From assembly GCF_000170895.1 (NCBI RefSeq), contig NZ_ABCS01000038.1:19638-83637 (forward strand): DNA of 64,000 nucleotides, given 5' to 3'. The position numbers were made by a program, and so were the translations under genes. The stretch is from Plesiocystis pacifica SIR-1. GTDB lineage: Bacteria; Myxococcota_A; Polyangia; Nannocystales; Nannocystaceae. This document shows positions 54,173 to 62,826 of the stretch, one piece after another. The notes beneath the pieces were generated by a model that was not told the origin of the DNA, made no database searches, and saw nothing but the letters and a program-made list of their open reading frames with translations. Numbering within the stretch: position 1 is the stretch's first letter; each line of letters opens with the position of its first letter.

Positions 54173-57100
54173 ATGAGCGCAGCGAGTCCAGCCAAGGCCC
54201 AGCGAGTGATCACGGACGCCTTCGGGACGCGCCTGGATCCGGACGAGCTGCTGGCGGGCCTCGACGCCCTCGGCCTCGACGGCGGGGCGCTGCGCTTCAC
54301 GGACGCCGGGGTGACGCTGCGCTGCACCGACGAAGACCCGCGCTCGGACGCCGTCGCGCGGGCCTCGACCTGGCTGCGCACGCGCCTGTCTCCCCTCGTG
54401 CCGGTGCGCGTCGAGGTCGGTGCCGCGGCGAGTGAGCGCTTCGTCGACGCGCGCACCCGCGTGGCCCAGGCGGTCAGCGTGGTCGAGCTCGTCGATCCGC
54501 CGGGGGAGATGGCCCTGGGCGTGGCGGCGCTGTGCGAGCGCCTCGGCGCGGCGACCGGGGTCGAAGGGGGCGGGCGCCCCAGCTGCCCGTCAGGCCTCGG
54601 CGGACCGCTGCCGCAGTTCATGGACGCGCTGGCCGACGCCCTCGCCAACGTAGGCGTGGCTGCGACGCTCGCGGGCTACACGGCGCGCGGAGGCTGGGCC
54701 CAGGGCGACGCGGGCGGGGAGCTGCACTTCGTCCTGTGGCTGCGCCCGCCCTCGCCCGAAGGCGTGCGCCAGGCGGCCCTGCTCGCCGCGAGCCAGGATC
54801 GAGGGGCCCTCCAGTGGTTCGCCCAGGCCGCGCACGTCGAGGCGCCCTCGGGCCCCGTTCCCGACGTGCTCATCGACGGCCTCGCCTGGTCCGTCGCCCG
54901 CCGACCCACGGTGGCGAGCCTGCACCGGGCCAAGGCGGACGCGCCGGTCCGCGTCGACCCCGAGCGCTGCGACGGATGCGGCGTGTGCGAGCGCCTGTGC
55001 CCCGTGGACTTCCTCGACGGCCTCGGGCAGCCCCGGGCCGGGCTCGAGCCCGACGCCTGCATCCGCTGTCAGGTCTGCGTCGAGGCTTGCCCCACCGACG
55101 CCATGCGCCCGGTCTACGGCCCCGAGACGGCGACCCTCGCCTCGACCCTGGGGCACCGACCCGGCTGGCTCGCGCGGCTCTCGGGCGCCGCCGGCCCGAG
55201 CACGCCCGCGCCCTTTCCCCCGAGCTACCTGCTGCCCAAGGCGCCCTCCGAGGGCGGCCCGCGCTACGTCCTCGGCCTGGCGGTGATGACCATGCAGGAG
55301 CACGCGGCGGTGCTCTTGCGCGACGGCGAGCTGGTCGGGGCCATCGAGCTCGAGCGCCTCAACCGGCGCCGCCACGCGGGCTGGCATCCGCCGGGGCGCC
55401 CGGGCGTGACCGCGGCCGTCGACCCGACCATCTGCGTCGAGCAGACCTTTTGCTTCGCCCCGATCCGCGCCCTCCTCGACGCCGAGGGCATCACCCTCGA
55501 CGATCTCGAGTGCATCGCCGTCAACGGCCTGCACGGCCGGCTGCGCCACGCCTTTTCGTTCATCGACGACGAGGAAGCCATCCCGGCGCTGCGCGTGGGC
55601 CGGGTGCTCTACCTGCCCCACCACCTCACCCACGCCGCCTCGGCCTTTCGCCTGTCCGGGCAAGACTCGGGCTGGGTGATGACCCTCGACGGCCGGGGCG
55701 ACCGCGAGTGCGGGGCGGTGTTCCGGGCCGAGGGCGGCGAGATCCGAGCCCTGCGCACGGTCCTGGCCCTCGACGATCGCTCGATCGGCGGGGTCTACGA
55801 GGGCGTCACGCGGGTGCTCGGCTTCGGCGGCCACGGCCAGGGCAGCACCATGGCGCTGGCCGCCTTCGGGGAGCCGCGCGTGGACATGTCGGCCTTTTTG
55901 AGCGCCGAGCCAGCGTTCACGGTCCACGAGCAGGGCATCAACGAGGCCTTCGCCGAGCTGCGCCGCGAGCACCCCGACGACGCGCACGGGCCCGAGCACC
56001 ACGACCTCGCGGCGAGCCTGCAGCACGCCCTCGAGGCGGTCGCCGGGAGCCTGCTCGAGTCCGAGGCCGGGGCCGGGCCCCTCGACGGGCTGAGCCTGGC
56101 CGGCGGCGTGAGCCTCAACTGCCGGATGAACAACGGCCTGCGCCTGCGCTTTCGGCCCGCGTCGATCTTCGCCCAGCCCGGGGCCAACGACGGCGGCACG
56201 GCCATGGGCGCGGCCCTCGAAGCCTGGCACCGCCTCGGCGGCGCGCCGCTGCCCGCCCTCGAGCACGCCCTGCTCGGCCCGAGCTTCGACGACGAGGCCA
56301 TCCTCGACGCGCTGCGCGGCTCGGGCCTGCGTTTTGCCAAGGTCGAGGACGTCAGCGAGGCCGTCGCCGAGCGCGTCGCGGGGGGCGAGGTGCTGTGCTG
56401 GTTCCAGGGCGCCATGGAGTTCGGGCCGCGGGCCCTGGGCGCGCGCAGCATCGTCGCCGACCCGCGCCGCCCGGCGATCAAGGATCGGGTCAACGCCATC
56501 AAGCAGCGCCAGCCCTGGCGCCCCTTCGGCCCCTCGATCCTCGCGGGTCGGGAGGGCGCGTGGTTCGAGGAGGCCTTCGACTCGCGCTTCATGCTGTTCA
56601 CCGTGGGCGTGCTCGAGGGCAAGCGCGCCGAGGTCCCGGCGGTCGTGCACGTCGACGGCTCGACGCGCCCGCAGGTCGTGCACGCCCACACCCACCCGCG
56701 CTACCACGCGATGATCGCCGCCTTCGAGCGCCGCACCGGGGTGCCGATGGTGATCAACACCTCCTTCAACCGTCGGGGCGAGCCGATCGTGTGCACGCCC
56801 GAGGACGCCCTCGACAGCTTCCTGGGCCTGGGCGCGGACGCCTTGGCGATCGGCTCGTTCATCGTCGAGCACCCCAGCAAGGTCGCGCCGCCGAGCTTCC
56901 AGGACTGCCTGCGCGACAACCTGCCCGACTTCGCCGGCCTGGCGATGCTGCCCAGCGAGGCCGACGCGGGGCGCCTGCGCGTCGTCCCGAGCCGGCCGCT
57001 GAAGGTCCTGACTCAGCTCGCGCGCGGCCGGGAGCGGGGCCACGCGCGGGTCGTCGTCGATACCCGCGGCCTCGAGCCGGGACCCCACGCCGACCTCCCC

Positions 57101-57742
57101 GAGCTGGTCCGCCACGCCCGGACCATGGGCTACGCCGAGGTCGCCCTGCGCGTCGACGTGGTCGCTCTGCGCGGTGCCACGGCGGCCATCGAGCGCGCGC
57201 GCCTCGATCGCTTGGAGGTCCAGGTGTGGGCCCCGGGCGAGGCCCTCCACGATCGCCTCAGCGGCGCGCCCGGGAGCTACCGGCCGAGCCTCGCGGCGCT
57301 GCGCAGCCTCGCTCGGGCCAAGGCTGGCCCCGCGGTGACCCTCGACGTCCCGGTGCTGCGCAGCACCCAGCGCCTGCTCGGCGGCGTGGTCAAGCTCGCC
57401 GGGGCCCTCGGTGTCCGAAGCTTGCGCCTGGCCATGGCGGAGCCCGGCTCCGTCGCTCCCGCCGAGCTCCCGCGCGTCGCCGAGGCGGCGGCCTACGTCC
57501 GTCAGGTCGCACCTCTGGCTGCGCGGGCGGGCCTCGAGCTGACCGTCGAAGCCTTCCCCGAGTGTCTGCTCGCTGACACTGCAGGTCGGCGGGAGCGGCC
57601 GCTACGGGTTGCAGGCAGCGCGACCGCGGCCGAGCCCGCGCCGTGCCGAGGGTGTCGCGCCCAGAGCACCTGCGCGAAGACCTGGCCGAGCTACCTCGAG
57701 CGCTTCGGGACGGCGGAGCTGCGCCCGCTGCCGCCCGAGTGA
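54173..57742 (+). CDS. Ferredoxin-carbamoyltransferase fusion with degenerate radical SAM-like C-terminus
   Basis: A 1189-aa protein. Residues 1-255 are unassigned. At 262-310 lies a 2[4Fe-4S] ferredoxin (CDGCGVCERLCP and CIRCQVCVEACP). Residues of about 365-940 are a NodU/CmcH/TobZ-type O-carbamoyltransferase: HHLTH (metal His483, His487), TLDGRGD, GANDGGTAMGAAL and NTSFNRRGEPIVCTPEDAL. The usual early H-D-S of the family reads Q-E-H here. The C-terminal 240 residues have strand-helix spacing like a partial TIM barrel and end in CRGCRAQSTCAKTWPSYLER, the same C-x2-C-x5-C motif as the neighbouring radical SAM proteins. It should transfer carbamoyl from carbamoyl phosphate to a hydroxyl, with electrons supplied by the ferredoxin part to a partner. 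Confidence 0.85.
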   Translation: MSAASPAKAQRVITDAFGTRLDPDELLAGLDALGLDGGALRFTDAGVTLRCTDEDPRSDAVARASTWLRTRLSPLVPVRVEVGAAASERFVDARTRVAQAVSVVELVDPPGEMALGVAALCERLGAATGVEGGGRPSCPSGLGGPLPQFMDALADALANVGVAATLAGYTARGGWAQGDAGGELHFVLWLRPPSPEGVRQAALLAASQDRGALQWFAQAAHVEAPSGPVPDVLIDGLAWSVARRPTVASLHRAKADAPVRVDPERCDGCGVCERLCPVDFLDGLGQPRAGLEPDACIRCQVCVEACPTDAMRPVYGPETATLASTLGHRPGWLARLSGAAGPSTPAPFPPSYLLPKAPSEGGPRYVLGLAVMTMQEHAAVLLRDGELVGAIELERLNRRRHAGWHPPGRPGVTAAVDPTICVEQTFCFAPIRALLDAEGITLDDLECIAVNGLHGRLRHAFSFIDDEEAIPALRVGRVLYLPHHLTHAASAFRLSGQDSGWVMTLDGRGDRECGAVFRAEGGEIRALRTVLALDDRSIGGVYEGVTRVLGFGGHGQGSTMALAAFGEPRVDMSAFLSAEPAFTVHEQGINEAFAELRREHPDDAHGPEHHDLAASLQHALEAVAGSLLESEAGAGPLDGLSLAGGVSLNCRMNNGLRLRFRPASIFAQPGANDGGTAMGAALEAWHRLGGAPLPALEHALLGPSFDDEAILDALRGSGLRFAKVEDVSEAVAERVAGGEVLCWFQGAMEFGPRALGARSIVADPRRPAIKDRVNAIKQRQPWRPFGPSILAGREGAWFEEAFDSRFMLFTVGVLEGKRAEVPAVVHVDGSTRPQVVHAHTHPRYHAMIAAFERRTGVPMVINTSFNRRGEPIVCTPEDALDSFLGLGADALAIGSFIVEHPSKVAPPSFQDCLRDNLPDFAGLAMLPSEADAGRLRVVPSRPLKVLTQLARGRERGHARVVVDTRGLEPGPHADLPELVRHARTMGYAEVALRVDVVALRGATAAIERARLDRLEVQVWAPGEALHDRLSGAPGSYRPSLAALRSLARAKAGPAVTLDVPVLRSTQRLLGGVVKLAGALGVRSLRLAMAEPGSVAPAELPRVAEAAAYVRQVAPLAARAGLELTVEAFPECLLADTAGRRERPLRVAGSATAAEPAPCRGCRAQSTCAKTWPSYLERFGTAELRPLPPE

Positions 57743-57781
57743 GCGGACTTTGTCCGCGGCACAAGTCTGCGACAATGCGGC

Positions 57782-59110
57782 GTGCCTCGATGGACGAATA
57801 CCCGAGCGGCGATTCTGGTTTCAGCCTCGTGCGGGCTCTCGCTGCTCGCGGGGTCGGCCCAGGCAGCCCCGCCCGAGCTCGCGCCCAAGCCCTCGGGCAT
57901 CGTCAACGGGACCGACGTCGGCGAGTGCGGCTACGCGGCGGTCGGTAGCTACGGCCACACCGAGGGGGAGGAGCGCGTCGCGTGCTCGCTGACCCTCATC
58001 GCCCCCGACGTCGTGCTGACCGCGGCGCACTGCCTCGACGCCACCGGCACCCCGCCCGAGGTCCGCTTTGGCGAGACCTTTCTCGACGCCCCGCGCTCCG
58101 TGCCCGTCGACTTTTGCATGGCCCACCCGGGCTGGGACGGCGACTGGGGCGACATCGGCTTTTGCGTGCTCGCCGAGCCCGTGCTCGACATCCCGATCAT
58201 CCCGATGGCGGCGGGCTGCGAGCTCGAGGACGCGGTCCCCGGGGCCGAGATCGAGGTCGTCGGCTTTGGCGTGAGCTCGGCGGTCTACGACCCCAACCTG
58301 CCGCCGGAGTTCCCCTACGACACCGAGGGCGCGGGCATCAAGCGCAAGACCCCGCAGACCCTCGAGGCGCTGGTCATGCCGTCGAGCCAGATCTGGATGC
58401 TGGGCGATCCGCAGCTCAACAACAGCTCGTGCTTTGGCGACTCGGGCGGCCCCGTGGTCCTGCACCTCGAGGACGGGCAGGCGCGGGTGCTCGGCGTGGG
58501 CCAGATGATCCACCCGGACAACCCCAACTTCGACGAGCCCTGCGGCTACGGCATCATCTACCAGGCCGCGTGGCCGCACCTGAGCTGGCTCGAGAGCATG
58601 AGCGGGCGGGATCTGACCCCGTGCTGGACGGGCGGGACCTGGGACCCGGGGCCAGGCTGCGGCGGCTTTGCCCTCAACCCCGAGCTCGAGGTCGGCACCT
58701 GGGGGGAAGGTTGCGTGGGCGGAGGCAGCATCTCGCCGGCGGGGCCGACCTGCGAGGCCGATCCGGGGGGGACGACGACCACGACGACCGAGGGCGGCGA
58801 GACGACGACCACGACCGAAGGCGGCGAGACGACCACGACCGAGGGCGGAGACACGACGACCACGGGCGGCGGGACCACGACGGGCGGCGGGACGACCACG
58901 ACGACCGGCGACGATGAAGTCGGCGGGGACGAGTCGGCGGGCACGGGGAGCGACCCGGGTCAGTGGGTCCCGGACAGCTCCGGCTGCGGCTGCGCGGCGG
59001 GGGAGCCCGACTCGGATAGGCCCGGCCGCGCTTGGTCGGGCCTCGGCCTGCTCTTGGTCCTTGGAGCTGCGGCGACTCGTCGCCAGGGGCGGAGCCTCCG
59101 AGCCTCGTGA
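57782..59110 (+). CDS. Trypsin-like serine protease with MYXO-CTERM-type tail
   Basis: A 442-aa S1-family protease. A signal peptide (ILVSASCGLSLLAGSAQA) is followed by IVNGTDV, the activation-site pattern. The triad is visible: His in LTAAHCLD, Asp in DWGDIGF, Ser in FGDSGGPVV. After the catalytic domain comes a Thr/Gly linker of repeated TTTTTEGGE units, then GCGCAAGEP, a hydrophobic helix (GLGLLLVLGAAA) and basic residues, as in MYXO-CTERM sorting signals. It is therefore probably exported and surface-processed. GTG start. It is co-directional with the radical SAM operon, 39 bp behind it, but is unlikely to share its function. Confidence 0.9.
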   Translation: MPRWTNTRAAILVSASCGLSLLAGSAQAAPPELAPKPSGIVNGTDVGECGYAAVGSYGHTEGEERVACSLTLIAPDVVLTAAHCLDATGTPPEVRFGETFLDAPRSVPVDFCMAHPGWDGDWGDIGFCVLAEPVLDIPIIPMAAGCELEDAVPGAEIEVVGFGVSSAVYDPNLPPEFPYDTEGAGIKRKTPQTLEALVMPSSQIWMLGDPQLNNSSCFGDSGGPVVLHLEDGQARVLGVGQMIHPDNPNFDEPCGYGIIYQAAWPHLSWLESMSGRDLTPCWTGGTWDPGPGCGGFALNPELEVGTWGEGCVGGGSISPAGPTCEADPGGTTTTTTEGGETTTTTEGGETTTTEGGDTTTTGGGTTTGGGTTTTTGDDEVGGDESAGTGSDPGQWVPDSSGCGCAAGEPDSDRPGRAWSGLGLLLVLGAAATRRQGRSLRAS

Positions 59111-59436
59111 GCGGCCAGGAGCTCCTCTTGTCGTGGCTCGGGTGGTTGGGGACGTGGAGCCTCGTCACCTTCGTCGCCTACGCCCTCGACAAGGCCGCGG
59201 CCAAGCAGGGGAAGCAGGCCAACGGTCGCAGCGTCGCCCCGCGCATCCGCGAGTGGAGGCTGCACGCCCTGGCGCTGGTCGGAGGCTTCGCCGGAGGCTG
59301 GCTCGGGCGCCGCGGCTTGCGGCACAAGACCAACAAGCCCGTGTTCGGCGTCGTGTTGACTCTGGCGACAGTGCTCCACCTGGCGGGGGCGCTCGCCGGG
59401 CTGTGGTGGTGGCTCAGCCAGGGCTCACCCGGCTGA
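59107..59436 (+). CDS. DUF1294 family membrane protein
   Basis: A 109-aa protein whose GTG overlaps the protease stop codon (GTGA), so the two are translationally coupled. Family markers are FVAYALDKAAAKQGK and the helix GGFAGGWLGRRGLRHKTNKP, which matches the DUF1294 consensus of a GG-P-G-x-x-L-x-x-x-x-x-R-H-K-T segment. Three hydrophobic helices are predicted. DUF1294 proteins are small inner-membrane proteins of unknown role. The 3' end overlaps the convergent BtrH-like gene by 12 bp. Confidence 0.85.
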   Translation: MSGQELLLSWLGWLGTWSLVTFVAYALDKAAAKQGKQANGRSVAPRIREWRLHALALVGGFAGGWLGRRGLRHKTNKPVFGVVLTLATVLHLAGALAGLWWWLSQGSPG

Positions 59437-60447
59437 GCGCAGAGTCAGGGCGCGCTGGTAGTAGCCGCGCTCGCCCGCCTGGATCCCCCGAAGGCGGTCG
59501 CGGACGCGCTCGAGCCCCGGCCGCGGATCGCTCGCCTCGCTGAGCTCGCGCAGGGCCTGGGCGAGCTGTGTCCACGCGGCCGCCAGCGCGCGCATGGCCG
59601 GGGCCAGGTCGAGGGCCGCGACCGCGGCGGACAGGCCCGCGGCCTCGTCGAGGAACTCCGCATAGATGCCGCGGAAGGCCCCGCCGCCCGTGCCCCGGCG
59701 CTCGATCACCTCGTAGGCAAAGCGGGCGCAGCGGCGCCAGTCTTCGAGCTTCGGCCACGCGTCGAGGTCGGCGAGCCAGCTGTCGAGGGCCGCCGCGCCG
59801 CGGAAGTTGGGCCCGTCGGCGAGCAGGCGCGCCGCGTTCTCGACGATGGCCGCGACCACGCGCGGCGCGAGCTGGGCCTCGTCGAGCTGCGGCAGCGAGC
59901 TCGGGGCGTAGACGTTGCCGTCGTGGACCAGGGGCGGGGAGCGGCACACCCGGGCCTTGGCCATGGCCGCGTAGGGGATGGCCTGGAGCTCGGCGCGGTG
60001 CATGTCCGAGACGAGGAAGGTCTCGGCGTCGTCGTCGTAGGCCCAGGCGCAGATGACGTGGCCGGGGAAGTGCACGTCGTCGAGGTAGGGCAGGTGGTAG
60101 ATGTCCGTGAGCAGCAGGGGCAGGCGCCCCTCGACGATGGCGCGCTTGAGCTCGTCCTCCGCGGCCTGGGGCGCGAGCCCCTCGACCCAGCGAAACTCGG
60201 CGCCGATCGCCTCGAAAAAGCGGCGCTCGAAGTCGAGGGAGCGGCCGTGGACCAGCCGGCTCGGGCGGAGCCCCGGGAGCGCCAGGTACCACAGGCCCAG
60301 GCCGCCGCCGAGGCCAAAGCACAGCGCCTCGGTCCACGGCAGGCCGTGGAAGTTGGCGAGGTTGGCGAGCCCCGTGCTCGCGCAGTGCCGCCCGGTCACG
60401 TGGGCGCCGGGGATCCGCGCCCGTCGGGGCAGGCTCGCGCTCGTCAT
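59425..60447 (-). CDS. BtrH N-terminal-domain / DUF4872 protein
   Basis: A 340-aa protein. The N-terminal HVTGRHCASTGLANLANFHG contains the Cys of the BtrH papain-like domain, followed by EALCFGLGGGLGLWYL, and the His is in FPGHVICAWAYDDD. The C-terminal DUF4872 part starts near SMLRGIY-like helices (GGAFRGIYAEFLDEA). BtrH transfers an acyl group from carrier protein to an aminoglycoside in butirosin synthesis; other relatives occur beside natural-product or peptide genes. TACCCT ends 7 nt before the ATG and abuts the upstream stop codon. No carrier protein is nearby. Confidence 0.85.
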   Translation of the reverse strand: MTSASLPRRARIPGAHVTGRHCASTGLANLANFHGLPWTEALCFGLGGGLGLWYLALPGLRPSRLVHGRSLDFERRFFEAIGAEFRWVEGLAPQAAEDELKRAIVEGRLPLLLTDIYHLPYLDDVHFPGHVICAWAYDDDAETFLVSDMHRAELQAIPYAAMAKARVCRSPPLVHDGNVYAPSSLPQLDEAQLAPRVVAAIVENAARLLADGPNFRGAAALDSWLADLDAWPKLEDWRRCARFAYEVIERRGTGGGAFRGIYAEFLDEAAGLSAAVAALDLAPAMRALAAAWTQLAQALRELSEASDPRPGLERVRDRLRGIQAGERGYYQRALTLRSAG

Positions 60448-60454
60448 CGGAACG

Positions 60455-60460
60455 AGGGTA
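60455..60460 (-). promoter_or_regulatory. Putative -10 element for the BtrH-like gene
   Basis: TACCCT, 7 nt before the ATG at 60447, immediately adjacent to the stop codon of the vWA gene. Confidence 0.5.
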
Positions 60461-62626
60461 TCAGCCGCGCCGCGAGCTCCGGGACCGCCGCCGGAGCAGG
60501 GCCAGGGCGGCGAGGCCGAGGGGGAGCCCGAGCTCTCGAGGCGGGCGGTCTGGCTCGGCCGTCGAGCAGGAGCAACCGCCGTTGTTGATCAGCTGCGGCC
60601 CGCCCTCGCCCGTGCCGACCTCGTCGTCGAGCCCCTCGTCGGGCCCGAGCTCGTCGGCGCCCTCGTCCGGGCTGCCCGTGCTCTCGGAGCCCGTCTCGGA
60701 CTCGGTCTCGGCGCTGCCCCCTGTGCTGGAGTCAGAGTCGGAGTCGGAGCCGGAGTCGGTCTCGGTGCTGGAGTCGGAGTCGGTCTCGGTGGTGCCGCCG
60801 GTATCGGTCTCGGTGTCCGCCTCGGGATCCTCGTAGCCGGACCAGTCGTAGGGGGTGCAGTCGCTCCACGCGCAGCATTGGTCGTATTCGTACTCGGACA
60901 CGATGGCGAGCAGCGCGGCCTCGAGCTCGGCCTGCGTGAGCGCGAGCTGGAGGCTCTGGGTCCCGCCCGAGCCCCAGTCGGCCAGCTGCTCGAGCTGCGG
61001 GGTCACGGAGGCCCACTGGGCGAAGGGGCCGACGCCGATGACCCGGGTTTGCACGCCAGCGAGGAGCAGGGCGTCGAACTCGGCCTGGACCTGGGCGTCG
61101 GTGGAGTAGCCCTCGTAGCCCGAGCCGGTGATCAAGATGGTGGTGAAGTGCGTGCTCTCGTCGACCGGGTCGTCGAGCTCGGGATCCTCGCCGCTCGAAT
61201 AGAAGTCGTGGTTGAGGCGGACGGTCTGGAGGCCGAGGTGGAGGTAGGCGCCCGAGCCCGCGCAGGCCGTGCCGCCCTCGTGGTCGCAGCGCGGCATGTG
61301 GCTGAGGGTCTGGTTGGCGAAGAACACGCCCTCGTCCTCGTCGCTGTCGACGGGGGTCCAGGTGATGGGCGGACCGGCCCAGGGATCGGCGCACCCCGGC
61401 TCGGCGCAGGAGGTGTGGGGGTTGAGGGCCCAGTCGAAGTTCGGGTGGGGGCAGCGGCTGTACTGGAGCAGGAGCTGCTGCTCTCCAGGGGCGGGCAGCT
61501 CGTCGCCGTAGACCGCCAGGCCATAGGTGCCCAGCTCCACGACGTCGGCCATCTCGAGCGCACCCTCGAACAGACCCTCGGGCCCCACGAGGCCCGCCCG
61601 GACCATGTCCCAGGGAGTCTCGCCGAGCTCGCCCGCGGTGATCGGGTCGTTGAGCGATCCGGGCACGTTGAGCATGGTCGAGGAGGCGTCGAGGAGGATC
61701 ATGTAGCGGGGCTGACCGCCCGCGCACGCGGGCGCGATGACGCTGTCGATGATCGCCAGAGTGTGGTCGGTCAGGGCCGCGGCGGTGTCCTCGGGGGTGG
61801 GCGCGAGCCCTGCCTGGCCGGTGCCTCCAGCCGCGGCCAGGGCGTTCGCGGACGCGAGCCCGCTGGTGTCCTGGTCGACGTAGATCACGTGGGTGATCAC
61901 GTCTTCTTGGTCGAACAGCTGGGCCGCTGGGATCGCCGGATCGGCCTCGGGGGGCCCGAGCACGAGGTCGCCGCCAGGGCTGGTCCACGGCCCGTCGGTG
62001 ATCACCAAGGTGGTGTAGGGCCGCGGGACGACCTCCTCGAAGTCCGCGGGGTGATCGGCCTTGGTCTGGACGACCTCGGCCGCCGCCCGCTCGAGCGCGC
62101 CCGCGGTCCAGGCCTCGATGCCCGTCGCCGCGCCGTCGAGGGGCGCCGGCGTGGCCTCGAGGCTGTCGACGAGGGCCTGGCCGTTGCAAGGGAAGTAGCT
62201 CGCCTCGGCGTCGTCCCAAGCGACGTCGAGGACCTGGCCGTCGACGAGGCCCGAGCCGTCGCCGGGGATCGGCGTGTCTGGATCGGGCGAGGGATCGTGG
62301 CCAAAGCGCATCAGCGCGAGGTGGGTATTTTGGCTCAGGAAGCTGCCGGGCTGGACCTGCTGCGCGATGGTGTCCGTGACCACGTCCCAGCGGGTGAGCT
62401 GCTGGCCCTGGTCCCAGATCGTGTTCATCGAGGTCGAGTACTCGACGAGGATGAGCACATTGGGCTTGAGGAAGGTGCACTCGCCCTCCTCGGGGCAGTC
62501 GAATCCCCCCTCGGCGACGGCGGCCGGCGGGCGCATCCCGAGGCTCAGGCCGAGACCCAGCGCGGTGAGCAAGCCCAGCTGCGCTGCGCTTCGTCTAGTG
62601 CGGACGTCGTCGAACGGTGAGCCCAT
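60461..62626 (-). CDS. vWA-domain protein with MYXO-CTERM-type tail
   Basis: A 721-aa exported protein. The signal region (LGLLTALGLGLSLGM) is followed by a von Willebrand A-like strand, NVLILVEYSTSM, where the usual first MIDAS Asp is Glu. A second one, MILLDASSTMLN, has Asp in place. Cys pairs (CAGSGAY, CAEPGCAD) suggest disulfides. An acidic Ser/Thr/Asp linker of about 70 residues leads to GGCSCSTAEPDRPPRELGLP, a hydrophobic helix and RRRSRSSRR, the MYXO-CTERM pattern. TAAGAT lies 6 nt before the ATG and GGAGG overlaps the spacer. Adhesion or surface sensing is inferred. Confidence 0.8.
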   Translation of the reverse strand: MGSPFDDVRTRRSAAQLGLLTALGLGLSLGMRPPAAVAEGGFDCPEEGECTFLKPNVLILVEYSTSMNTIWDQGQQLTRWDVVTDTIAQQVQPGSFLSQNTHLALMRFGHDPSPDPDTPIPGDGSGLVDGQVLDVAWDDAEASYFPCNGQALVDSLEATPAPLDGAATGIEAWTAGALERAAAEVVQTKADHPADFEEVVPRPYTTLVITDGPWTSPGGDLVLGPPEADPAIPAAQLFDQEDVITHVIYVDQDTSGLASANALAAAGGTGQAGLAPTPEDTAAALTDHTLAIIDSVIAPACAGGQPRYMILLDASSTMLNVPGSLNDPITAGELGETPWDMVRAGLVGPEGLFEGALEMADVVELGTYGLAVYGDELPAPGEQQLLLQYSRCPHPNFDWALNPHTSCAEPGCADPWAGPPITWTPVDSDEDEGVFFANQTLSHMPRCDHEGGTACAGSGAYLHLGLQTVRLNHDFYSSGEDPELDDPVDESTHFTTILITGSGYEGYSTDAQVQAEFDALLLAGVQTRVIGVGPFAQWASVTPQLEQLADWGSGGTQSLQLALTQAELEAALLAIVSEYEYDQCCAWSDCTPYDWSGYEDPEADTETDTGGTTETDSDSSTETDSGSDSDSDSSTGGSAETESETGSESTGSPDEGADELGPDEGLDDEVGTGEGGPQLINNGGCSCSTAEPDRPPRELGLPLGLAALALLRRRSRSSRRG

Positions 62627-62632
62627 CCTCCG

Positions 62633-62638
62633 ATCTTA
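62633..62638 (-). promoter_or_regulatory. Putative -10 element for the vWA gene
   Basis: TAAGAT followed by CGGAGG and the ATG at 62626. Confidence 0.5.
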
Positions 62639-62716
62639 GCCCAGCTCGCGCAGGCCGAGCTCGACGTCGGGGAAGGGCGCCCAGCCAGCTCTCGGGGGCG
62701 GCGAGCGGCCGAAACT

Positions 62717-62755
62717 AAAAAACGAGCCCCGCTTCCAGCTTGGAAGCGTGGGCTC
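62717..62755 (-). terminator. Terminator of the 49-aa gene
   Basis: GAGCCC-CGCTTCC pairs with GGAAGCG-GGGCTC (one bulged base). On the minus strand it is followed by six T. Confidence 0.85.
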
Positions 62756-62826
62756 CTCGTCGAGTGGCCTGTACGCCGGGCTCCTCCGTGAGCCGCGAGC
62801 GTGCAGGCGAGCGGGAAGTCGTGGGG

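Noticed and set aside
54590..57250. An 886-codon minus-strand frame opposite the carbamoyltransferase fusion
   Set aside because: Same antisense effect; no domain is visible, and the plus strand carries ferredoxin and carbamoyltransferase motifs.
41759..57742. A proteasome, ARC/Mpa or Dop gene near the modifier-ligase pair
   Set aside because: None of the neighbouring genes shows the proteasome N-terminal Thr fold, an AAA ring ATPase of that type, or a second PafA/Dop copy.
58780..58910. Acg/ggc-rich DNA repeats as a CRISPR or regulatory array
   Set aside because: They encode the TTTTTEGGE linker of the protease and keep its reading frame.
59425..60447. BtrH-like protein as part of the radical SAM cluster
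   Set aside because: It is on the opposite strand, has its own -10 element, and is separated by a protease and a DUF1294 gene.
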